Program-made: the position numbers and the translations under genes | Assembly (NCBI GenBank): GCA_028285315.1 | Contig: JANQPU010000362.1 | Span: 1-34,549, forward strand | Reading direction: 5' to 3' | DNA from: Acaryochloris sp. IP29b_bin.176 | GTDB lineage: Bacteria; Cyanobacteriota; Cyanobacteriia; Thermosynechococcales; Thermosynechococcaceae | Length of the DNA: 34,549 nucleotides | The notes under the pieces: generated by a model | Databases searched by the model: none | The model's input: the letters and a program-made list of their open reading frames with translations, nothing else | Told to the model about the DNA's origin: nothing | Shown: piece by piece, positions 28,295 to 34,549 of the stretch | How the letters are laid out: each line of letters starts with the position of its first letter | Position numbering within the stretch: position 1 is the first letter of the stretch

Positions 28295-28339
28295 GATTCT
28301 TCGCTAACTGTAAATTCTGCTATCCCCCAACGAAGAATC
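28295..28339. repeat. Widely spaced 9-bp inverted repeat
   Basis: GATTCTTCG (28295-28303) and CGAAGAATC (28331-28339) are exact reverse complements, 27 bases apart, in the leader region between the Pho-box-like array and the giant gene. The arms are 36 bp apart start to start. Confidence 0.4.
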
Positions 28340-28432
28340 AAACAAGTGAGAAGCACTTCCAGTTATTTGTCAAGCAGTATTAAAAACGACAAACACTGCT
28401 TCAGAAGCACCGAATGTAAGACTCGCAGAGGG

Positions 28433-28495
28433 ATGTAAAGGCTAGCTAAACTATAGTTTAAGAAGGCTATTAGTTTTGGTTAAGCTTTGATTATG
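28433..28495 (-). promoter_or_regulatory. Pho-box-like array (six 8-bp units, 11-bp period)
   Basis: Read on the minus strand, the units are CATAATCA, CTTAACCA, CTAATAGC, CTTAAACT, GTTTAGCT and CTTTACAT, each followed by a three-base spacer. Against the cyanobacterial Pho box PyTTAAPyPy(T/A) they match 7, 8, 3, 7, 5 and 6 of 8 positions. The unit size, spacer and repetition match the known PhoB/SphR site architecture. It lies about 270 bases upstream of a secreted phosphatase gene on the same strand, the expected target. A weak -10-like TACATT sits at 28418-28413. Confidence 0.6.
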
Positions 28496-29092
28496 TCACT
28501 AAAAAGTCAATTTATTTAATAACTGAATTTACGCATTACAGAATATCTAAGTAATGATCAACACATAAAAAACTTGGATAAGCCGCAGTTTAAACATTAG
28601 AAACGAATAATCTTTTGGTTCATTATGATTAGATGATATTCAGGCTATTTATGAGTAAATAAATTTTAGGCAGCGATATTCACTTAATTCATATCAGATA
28701 TTTCTTGCCGAGAAAAGATATATCAATATTACTAAATATAATGAAATTCTTGTCTTTGTTGTAGTTTTTTTGACCTAAATTTTTGACCTAGAATACTGCA
28801 TGAACTTAGATATATATGTCCTATTCTTACTGCAAAAAATGAATGCAATCTATAAATCAATAAATATTAAGATTAAAGCTGTTTTCCCCATTTAGCACCG
28901 TATTCAAAGACATCAGGAAGCTAATAAAATATAAAAATCTTGCTGACATGCGAGCTAATATGCTTGCGTAGTCGTTTAATAGATATGATTGTCGAATTTA
29001 TTCTCTGTTGTTCAGTTCATCTATTTAAGAAGAAGATGATTTGGTGTTATGTTCTGTATGAACTGATACATTCTTAAATGCCAAATTGGACC
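28496..29092. other. AT-rich gene-free stretch between divergent transcription units
   Basis: About 600 bases of strongly AT-rich sequence hold no open frame of note, no tRNA-like cloverleaf and no recognisable repeat family. It separates the Pho-box-like array of the phosphatase gene from the sbtA promoter region. Remnants of genes are not recognisable. A small RNA cannot be excluded by reading. Confidence 0.5.
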
Positions 29093-29105
29093 GTTTTTTG
29101 ACTCA

Positions 29106-29133
29106 TTGACATCCGGTCGTGGTCCACGATAAA
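29106..29133 (+). promoter_or_regulatory. Candidate sbtAB promoter with palindromic operator in the spacer
   Basis: TTGACA (29106-29111) is followed after 16 bases by GATAAA (29128-29133). The spacer contains the palindrome TCGTGG-T-CCACGA (29117-29129), which overlaps the -10 edge. The start codon of sbtA is about 70 bases downstream. Placement of a dyad between -35 and -10 is typical of repressor or MerR-like control. Bicarbonate transporters of this type are induced by low CO2 in other cyanobacteria, but the dyad is not obviously a LysR-type site. Confidence 0.45.
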
Positions 29134-29204
29134 CAAGGGTTTGTCAGAGAAATAATTTCTACATAGTTTTTTGCGTGCTTTTTGCTGCACCTGGAGGGAT
29201 CTTT

Positions 29205-30173
29205 ATGGACGTCAGCCTAATCGTATCCAATATTCTGAATCCACCTGTACTGTTCTTTTTCTTGGGTATGACAGCTGTTTTCGTCCAGTCTGACTTAGAA
29301 ATACCAGCCCCGATCCCGAAATTATTCTCGCTTTACCTGCTGTTTGCGATCGGCTTTAAGGGGGGAGTTGAACTCGTTAAAAGTGGAATTACCCAAGATG
29401 TGATGCTAACCCTAGCCGCTTCGGTGCTGATGGCCTGTTTTGTGCCGCTGTACACGTTCTTTATTCTCAAAATTAAGCTGGGGAATTATGATGCAGCTGC
29501 GATCGCAGCCACGTATGGCTCCATCAGTGCCGTGACCTTCATTACCGCCAGTGCTTTCTTAACTGAGCTGGAGATTGATTTTGATGGCTTTATGGTAGCC
29601 GCGCTTGCCCTGATGGAATCGCCTGCCATTATCGTCGGCTTGATTTTAGTCAACCTGTTTGCTGCTAATCGAGAACAAGACCTTGAATGGCCTGAAGTCT
29701 TAAAAGAAGCCTTTCTCAACAGTTCCGTCTTTCTACTCGTCGGCAGCTTGCTGATTGGCGTCTTAACCGGAGAGCGTGGTTGGGAAGTTCTAGAACCTTT
29801 TACCCAAGGCTTGTTCTATGGTGTGCTCACCTTTTTCTTACTCGATATGGGGCTAGTGGCCGCTCGCAGAATTAAAGACTTGCAAAAAACCGGCGTTTTT
29901 CTAGTTGGGTTTGCCATACTGATACCAATAGTCAACGCTGGCATCGGTTTAGTCATCGCCAAACTCATTGGGATGTCTGTTGGCAATGCGCTCTTATTCT
30001 CAGTGCTGTGCGCCAGTGCGTCCTACATTGCCGTCCCAGCAGCGATGCGCATGACCGTTCCCGAAGCCAATCCGAGCCTCTATGTCTCAACCGCTTTGGC
30101 AGTGACCTTTCCGTTCAATATCATTGTGGGAATCCCGCTATACCTTGCTGGAATCGAGTTTTTATGGAGTTAA
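29205..30173 (+). CDS. sbtA: Sodium-dependent bicarbonate transporter SbtA
   Basis: A 322-residue inner-membrane protein of the SbtA (formerly DUF897) family, which imports HCO3- with Na+ for the carbon-concentrating mechanism. About ten hydrophobic helices are visible in two related halves. Conserved-looking segments include LYLLFAIGFKGGVEL, ATYGSISAVTFITA and, in the second half, FSVLCASASYIAVPAAMRMTVPEANPSLYVSTALAVTFPFN. The cytoplasmic loop between the halves is short (NREQDLEWPEVLKEA), so the protein is more compact than the roughly 370-residue Synechocystis form. ATG 29205 has GGAGGG six bases upstream and is a clear start. The SbtB-like gene follows four bases after the stop, in an arrangement normal for this pair. 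Confidence 0.92.
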   Translation: MDVSLIVSNILNPPVLFFFLGMTAVFVQSDLEIPAPIPKLFSLYLLFAIGFKGGVELVKSGITQDVMLTLAASVLMACFVPLYTFFILKIKLGNYDAAAIAATYGSISAVTFITASAFLTELEIDFDGFMVAALALMESPAIIVGLILVNLFAANREQDLEWPEVLKEAFLNSSVFLLVGSLLIGVLTGERGWEVLEPFTQGLFYGVLTFFLLDMGLVAARRIKDLQKTGVFLVGFAILIPIVNAGIGLVIAKLIGMSVGNALLFSVLCASASYIAVPAAMRMTVPEANPSLYVSTALAVTFPFNIIVGIPLYLAGIEFLWS

Positions 30174-30177
30174 GCGC

Positions 30178-30483
30178 ATGCGTCCCGTTAACAAAATAGA
30201 AATTATTGCCAATTCCTTTGAACTCCCTAAAATCTTAGACGCTTTAGATAAATCGGGTGTTCATGGCCATGCCGTCATTCGCAATGTGGCGGGTAAAGGC
30301 TTGCGGGGAAACACAGAAGATTTAGACCATACAATGCTGGACAACGTCTATATCCTTGCTTTCTGTACTCCTGACTTATTAAAGCAGGTCGTAGAAAATA
30401 TTCGCCCCTTACTCAACAAATTTGGCGGTACCTGTTACGTCACGGATACCCAAGAGATTCGGTCTGTGCGCTGTTTCTCATAA
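30178..30483 (+). CDS. sbtB: PII-like carbon-sensing protein SbtB
   Basis: A 101-residue trimeric ferredoxin-like PII-superfamily protein expected to bind SbtA and adenine nucleotides (cAMP, AMP, ADP, ATP) as a gate on bicarbonate uptake. Visible parts: NKIEIIANSFELPKILDALDKSGVHGHAVI with the first beta-alpha unit, the T-loop region AGKGLRGNTEDLDHT, and the second unit VYILAFCTPDLLKQVVENIRPLLNKFGGTCYVTD. The chain stops at SVRCFS and lacks the C-terminal CGPEGC redox loop seen in some SbtB proteins. ATG 30178 has GGAG about eight bases upstream, inside the end of sbtA, so the two genes form an operon. Confidence 0.85.
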   Translation: MRPVNKIEIIANSFELPKILDALDKSGVHGHAVIRNVAGKGLRGNTEDLDHTMLDNVYILAFCTPDLLKQVVENIRPLLNKFGGTCYVTDTQEIRSVRCFS

Positions 30484-30848
30484 ATCCGTTGCTTCCCTGT
30501 TGATTCTCCGATATTCAACACCCTGAAAACTGAGCTAAACCCGTTAATGGCAATATTGAATTATTAAAATATTTTGCTGTTGCATAGAAATCGGTATTTC
30601 TACGGTGAAAGAAGTCAGAAAGACAAGCGACCATGAACAAAAGCAAGCGTTCATGGTCAAAAATATGCCTAAAAGATTCTTCAATCACTGTATGCATATT
30701 GGCTTATGGTTGTGTGTCGCGTCATTCGCCTTGCCTCTCATCAGCAGACTGTAGTTCTAAGGGTAATGTTGTCTGCCTAGCAAAATCTCATCAGTGGAAC
30801 GGTAACGTTCGCAGTAAGCTGGTTGAAAGTGTTCATCCCTAAGACAAC
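30484..30848. other. Gene-free stretch between sbtB and dapL
   Basis: About 365 bases without a convincing gene. A perfect hairpin lies at 30629-30658. Short open frames on both strands overlap each other and lack ribosome binding sites; one + strand frame starting near 30666 has a hydrophobic, signal-peptide-like run but stops after about 30 codons. No clear terminator for sbtB is seen. The dapL promoter is expected here. Confidence 0.5.
30629..30658. repeat. Perfect 10-bp inverted repeat with 10-base loop
   Basis: GACCATGAAC (30629-30638) and GTTCATGGTC (30649-30658) are exact reverse complements. It is about 190 bases upstream of dapL and 145 bases past sbtB. The right flank on the + strand is A-rich, not T-rich, so a standard terminator is unlikely for sbtAB. 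It could be an operator or a relic of a mobile element end. Confidence 0.55.
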
Positions 30849-32078
30849 ATGGCAACGATTAACGACAATTATTTAAAGCTCAAAGCAGGTTATTTATTTC
30901 CTGAGATTGGTCGCCGAGTCAGTACGTTCGCTGAGGCTAATCCAGATGCACCGATCATCAAACTGGGGATTGGGGATGTCACCGAACCCTTGCCAGAAGC
31001 CTGCCGTAACGCCATGGTCAAAGCTATCGACGACATGGGAAATCGGGACTCCTTCAAAGGTTATGGTCCTGAACAAGGCTATGCCTGGTTACGCGAGAAA
31101 ATTGTGGCCCATGATTTCCAAGCCCGAGGCTGTGAGGTTGATGCCGGAGAAATCTTTATTTCTGACGGGTCTAAGTGCGACTGTGGCAATATCCTCGATA
31201 TCTTTGGTGATGACAACACGATCGCAGTCACCGACCCGGTCTATCCCGTCTATGTCGATACCAATGTCATGGCCGGACATACTGGTCCCTGCAATGACCA
31301 AGGCGAATATGAAGGGTTAACCTACTTACCGATCAATGCGGGTAACCACTTCACCGCTCAAATCCCGAATCAAAAAGTGGATTTGATCTATCTCTGTTTT
31401 CCCAATAACCCCACAGGTGCAGTTGCCACTAAAAACCATCTGCAAGATTGGGTGAACTATGCCAAATCCCACGGCTCCATCATTCTGTTTGATGCCGCCT
31501 ATGAAGCTTATATCACTGATCCAGACATTCCCCATTCCATTTATGAGATTGAGGGTGCTAGAGATTGTGCGATTGAGTTTCGCTCCTTCTCCAAAAATGC
31601 GGGATTTACGGGGACTCGCTGTGCTCTGACAGTTGTGCCCAAAACCTTAACGGCTCAAGCGGCGGATGGCTCGGAGGTAGAACTCTGGAAGCTCTGGAAC
31701 CGTCGCCAATCCACCAAATTTAATGGGGTTTCCTATATCGTCCAGCGTGGCGCAGAAGCAGTCTATTCGGAAGCAGGTCAGGCGCAAATTAAGGGGCTGA
31801 TCAGTTTCTATCTGGAAAATGCCAAAATTATTCGCGAGAAATTGACGGCTGCTGGGTTACAGGTGTTTGGTGGCGTCAATGCCCCCTATGTCTGGGTCCA
31901 AACACCCAACGGCATCTCTAGCTGGGACTTTTTCGATCAGTTGTTGCATAAGACCCATGTGGTCGGTACCCCAGGGTCAGGCTTTGGCGCAGCGGGGGAA
32001 GGCTATTTCCGAATTTCAGCTTTCAACAGTCGGACCAATGTTGAAGAAGCCATGCAGCGAATTACAGCAAATCTCTAA
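30849..32078 (+). CDS. dapL: LL-diaminopimelate aminotransferase
   Basis: A 409-residue PLP enzyme converting tetrahydrodipicolinate directly to LL-2,6-diaminopimelate, the one-step lysine/peptidoglycan route shared by cyanobacteria and plants. The N-terminus [19 protein letters not shown] and the motifs [12 protein letters not shown] and [13 protein letters not shown] are diagnostic. [13 protein letters not shown] carries the Schiff-base Lys249, with Asn187 in the PNNPTG motif and Asp215 and Tyr218 in LFDAAYEAY as cofactor contacts. The C-terminus [17 protein letters not shown] holds the substrate-binding Arg. Length is normal. A sulfurtransferase gene begins 18 bases after the stop on the same strand, suggesting cotranscription without an obvious metabolic link. 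Confidence 0.97.
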   Translation: MATINDNYLKLKAGYLFPEIGRRVSTFAEANPDAPIIKLGIGDVTEPLPEACRNAMVKAIDDMGNRDSFKGYGPEQGYAWLREKIVAHDFQARGCEVDAGEIFISDGSKCDCGNILDIFGDDNTIAVTDPVYPVYVDTNVMAGHTGPCNDQGEYEGLTYLPINAGNHFTAQIPNQKVDLIYLCFPNNPTGAVATKNHLQDWVNYAKSHGSIILFDAAYEAYITDPDIPHSIYEIEGARDCAIEFRSFSKNAGFTGTRCALTVVPKTLTAQAADGSEVELWKLWNRRQSTKFNGVSYIVQRGAEAVYSEAGQAQIKGLISFYLENAKIIREKLTAAGLQVFGGVNAPYVWVQTPNGISSWDFFDQLLHKTHVVGTPGSGFGAAGEGYFRISAFNSRTNVEEAMQRITANL

Positions 32079-32096
32079 GCATTTTGGTTTGGACCA

Positions 32097-32939
32097 ATGG
32101 CTCATTTAGATAATGTGGTGTCACCGCAATGGCTGCATAAGCATCTTGAAGATGCGCAGGTGGTGATTGTGGATTGTCGGTTTGCCCTGAGTGCACCTCA
32201 GCAAGGGCGAGAGCAATACCAAGCAGGCCATATTCCCGGTGCCTATTATCTAGATTTGAACAAGGACTTGTCGTCTCCTGTGCAAACGCATGGGGGACGG
32301 CATCCTTTGCCAAATACGTCTCAATTCGCAGCTAAGCTCTCGCAGATGGGCATTACTCCAGACACCTTAGTCGTGGCTTATGACGATAGTCGACTAGCCT
32401 TTGCCTCAAGGCTGTGGTGGTTATTACGCTATCTCGGTCATACCCATGTGGCCGTTTTGGATGGGGGATTTGCAGCCTATCAGGCCCACTATCCCGTCAC
32501 CACCGTGGTGCCTGAAGTCCGATCAGGAGCGTTTCAAGCAAGTCCTAGTCCTGAGCAAGTCGTGGATATTCAAACCGTCAAAGCCCGCAAAGATCAACCG
32601 AATATGACGGTGGTTGATTCCCGTGCCCATGAGCGGTATCTAGGTGATCATGAACCTATTGATCCAGTGGCCGGACATATTCCAGGGGCAGTCAACTATC
32701 CCTGGCAGGCTGTGACGGATGAGCACGGTTTTTTGCTGCCTTCCTCTGACTTACAAGCTCACTATGCTGACTTAAACGGTGCAGATGAAGTTATTGTCTA
32801 TTGTGGGTCAGGCGTAACCGCTTGTGTCAACTTGCTGGCTTTAGAAATAGCAGGTATTAAGAGCGGCAAACTGTATGCTGGAAGCTGGAGTGATTGGTGT
32901 TCCTATCCTCTGGATCAAAATATGGAAGCCCAAATCTAG
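32097..32939 (+). CDS. Sulfurtransferase with two rhodanese domains
   Basis: A 280-residue tandem rhodanese protein (thiosulfate or 3-mercaptopyruvate sulfurtransferase type), cytoplasmic. The first domain (about 8-140) has VVIVDCRFAL and HIPGAYYLDL but an Asp-rich AYDDSRLA loop where an active cysteine would be, as expected for the inactive N-terminal domain. The second domain (about 155-275) has TVVDSRAHERY, HIPGAVNYPW and the active loop VYCGSGVTAC with nucleophile Cys236. The CGSGVTA loop is nearer the mercaptopyruvate type than the classical CRKGVTA rhodanese loop, so I favour mercaptopyruvate as substrate, without certainty. ATG 32097 follows dapL closely. It is followed by an AT-rich gap before the convergent OLD-like gene. 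Confidence 0.92.
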   Translation: MAHLDNVVSPQWLHKHLEDAQVVIVDCRFALSAPQQGREQYQAGHIPGAYYLDLNKDLSSPVQTHGGRHPLPNTSQFAAKLSQMGITPDTLVVAYDDSRLAFASRLWWLLRYLGHTHVAVLDGGFAAYQAHYPVTTVVPEVRSGAFQASPSPEQVVDIQTVKARKDQPNMTVVDSRAHERYLGDHEPIDPVAGHIPGAVNYPWQAVTDEHGFLLPSSDLQAHYADLNGADEVIVYCGSGVTACVNLLALEIAGIKSGKLYAGSWSDWCSYPLDQNMEAQI

Positions 32940-33033
32940 CAGGCTTAATTTCTCTCACAATTACGAAAACATTAAGTTAAAGCTTAGGGAAGTTGCTTTT
33001 GATTCCCATGTTTATTCAACTATATAGATAGTC

Positions 33034-34549
33034 TTACAGTTTTTGCATAGTATGTTCGATATCTTCAGGTATTTCTGTTAATGCTTCAGTTAGTCCATGA
33101 GCCGATAAGTTAAGCTTGTAGTCGTTCTTACACCAATCTCTTAATTTGGCAAGAACATCTTTGCCAGGGCAGTTCCTTATTTTCCAATTTTGATCACTCC
33201 ACATCTCTTCAAACCATTCCTCTCCTTTCTTTTCCTTCGTTGAAGAATCAAGAGAATTCCCTAGCGTGTCACGATATTTAGGAGTAACCTGACATTTAAC
33301 AGTAGAATAAATTTCTGAACTATTTAATAACTCAGAGATCTTAGCTTTAATTACGTCTACTGATGGGTTCTCTCTTTCCGCAAATTGTCTCTGCTTTTCC
33401 ACTGAAATCAATACTGCCTGATGAATTACATTAGGCTCAATAAAATAATTTTCGATTTCTTTGCGTTGTAATCTCAATAATAATGTGTCCGCTTCAGAGT
33501 CACTATCAAGGGGCAAGTCATAATCATTATCTACTATGCAAGCAATTTTTACTTTTGAACTAAATGTCTCATATAAGAGCTTTTGGAAAATATCTAAATG
33601 TTTGATATCACCTTTCCCATTTGGAAGTTGAGCAATGATGATAGTTTTATCAGTAAATGGATTGATAAAGCCAGTATTTTCTTGGCAGAAAATACTGGCA
33701 AGCTTGGTTAGAACCTTACGATCAATACCGCCTTCAATAAACAAGATTTTGTCTGCATCACCATTACGAATGGCGTCAGCTTTTGTTACAGCACCAAGAT
33801 CAGCAAGAAAATGACCTACTTTGCTGCAAGTACGACTTTCTTGTTTCGTTCGATCAACCCATGTCAAATTCTTAACAGGAATCTCTGCAATAAAATCAGG
33901 GGCATGACTTGTAACAAATACTTGTACGTTTCTCTCAATAGAGTAGTCAAGAAGCATCTGCGCGACTTGATGTTGCAAAGTACTGTGAAGGTGTGAGTCT
34001 GGCTCATCCAATAGTAAGCATTTCGAGTTTGTAAAATGTAATATAAAGGCTAGACTGGAGATCGTGCGAAGTCCCCCTCCACTAACACTAATATCAAAGT
34101 TAGTTTCGCCTTCCTCGAATTCTATTAAAACTTGGGGTGGGTATGAATGCGTTAATTGGGGCAATTTCAGAACTGTATCTGGCAAGTATCTCTGAACCAT
34201 CTCAACGACTTGGTTGGAGTGTCTATGATCACCATCGTTGCATAACCAATATAGATATGAGCGCCAACATTCAGCTATTAGCCCTTGGTCTAGCTTCCTC
34301 TGGAGATCAGAATGGGTAATAAATTGCTCAATTGGAGGAAGACTTGCGGTAGGTGGAACGAAAGCAGGGAACAGAGAAAAGAAATCTTCTACAAAGTGGT
34401 GGTAATCAGAGTTATGAATTTTACCTTTGATACTTGAATGATTTTGCAAAATAAGGCGATGTGCGACTAAATGCCTGTAACCGTTGATTCCTCGTTTCCT
34501 CTGGCTAAATGTTGTGATCAGTAGCAACGTAGTATCAGTACTTTCAGGA
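33034..34549 (-). CDS. OLD-like AAA ATPase/TOPRIM nuclease, 5' end cut by window
   Basis: The minus-strand frame is open to the last base of the window, so the N-terminus with the Walker A motif is missing. Visible parts: an ABC-type signature (SVSGGGLRTISSLAFI, near 34070-34095), Walker B with LLLDEPDSHLHS (near 33985-34020), and an H-loop-like VTSHAPDF. A TOPRIM-like domain follows, with ILFIEGGIDRKVL (near 33715-33755) and CIVDNDYD (near 33517-33540) giving the Glu and Asp-x-Asp metal site. This order is that of OLD-family ATP-dependent nucleases, several of which act in phage defence. A C-terminal region of about 150 residues is not recognised. The gene is clearly more AT-rich than its neighbours and has no HIP1 site, suggesting horizontal origin. 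No GajB/UvrD-like helicase partner lies on the visible (downstream) side. Confidence 0.8.
   Translation of the reverse strand, partial: PESTDTTLLLITTFSQRKRGINGYRHLVAHRLILQNHSSIKGKIHNSDYHHFVEDFFSLFPAFVPPTASLPPIEQFITHSDLQRKLDQGLIAECWRSYLYWLCNDGDHRHSNQVVEMVQRYLPDTVLKLPQLTHSYPPQVLIEFEEGETNFDISVSGGGLRTISSLAFILHFTNSKCLLLDEPDSHLHSTLQHQVAQMLLDYSIERNVQVFVTSHAPDFIAEIPVKNLTWVDRTKQESRTCSKVGHFLADLGAVTKADAIRNGDADKILFIEGGIDRKVLTKLASIFCQENTGFINPFTDKTIIIAQLPNGKGDIKHLDIFQKLLYETFSSKVKIACIVDNDYDLPLDSDSEADTLLLRLQRKEIENYFIEPNVIHQAVLISVEKQRQFAERENPSVDVIKAKISELLNSSEIYSTVKCQVTPKYRDTLGNSLDSSTKEKKGEEWFEEMWSDQNWKIRNCPGKDVLAKLRDWCKNDYKLNLSAHGLTEALTEIPEDIEHTMQKL

Noticed and set aside
30515-30697. 60-codon minus-strand frame with a transposase-like feel upstream of dapL
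   Set aside because: No start with a ribosome binding site and no catalytic motif; too short to claim an insertion sequence remnant.

Overview
The window is chromosomal DNA from a cyanobacterium. psaE (photosystem I), the Kai-system kinase gene sasA, the bicarbonate transporter pair sbtA/sbtB, the plant/cyanobacterial-type LL-diaminopimelate aminotransferase gene dapL, and repeated HIP1 octamers (GCGATCGC, e.g. 4164, 9753, 21862, 29499) all point the same way. Gene content and protein style resemble large-genome unicellular forms such as Acaryochloris, but that genus assignment is an inference.

Layout. 1-3.7 kb: the tail of a + strand gene, an orphan unknown gene, the N-terminal stump of an integron-type tyrosine recombinase, a GH13 alpha-glucosidase and a Cys-rich unknown protein. 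3.8-7.5 kb: housekeeping and photosynthesis genes, with a MoxR-type AAA+ ATPase converging on mutM, then psaE and sasA on the minus strand. 7.6-13.8 kb: a two-gene minus-strand operon encoding a Ser/Thr kinase-TIR-ATPase fusion followed by an ATPase-TM-14xWD40 protein that shares the same unusual P-loop; this is the best candidate for a poorly described signalling or conflict system. 14.0-17.4 kb: an exported protein split into a purely acidic half and a purely basic half, divergent from a sigma-70-like factor/DUF1822 pair. 17.8-20.2 kb: a possible minus-strand operon (small membrane protein, DJ-1/PfpI protein, SRPBCC protein) and an unknown protein.

20.4-28.2 kb: one gene of about 2586 codons for a cysteine-free secreted protein. 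It combines a lamin-tail-like domain, a choice-of-anchor I propeller with a phytase-like esterase domain inserted in it, an ExeM/NucH-type nuclease, a 5'-nucleotidase-like metallophosphatase and RTX repeats. About 270 bp upstream lies a six-unit, 11-bp-period array resembling a cyanobacterial Pho box, so the protein is probably a phosphate-scavenging exoenzyme made under phosphate starvation. 28.2-29.2 kb is an AT-rich gene-free kilobase rich in inverted repeats.

29.2-34.5 kb: sbtA-sbtB, with a candidate promoter carrying a palindrome between -35 and -10; a gene-free stretch with a perfect hairpin; dapL and a rhodanese-type sulfurtransferase in tandem; and finally an AT-rich OLD-like ATPase/TOPRIM nuclease gene cut by the window end, possibly the edge of a defence or accessory segment. 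No rRNA, tRNA, CRISPR array or intact insertion sequence was seen.
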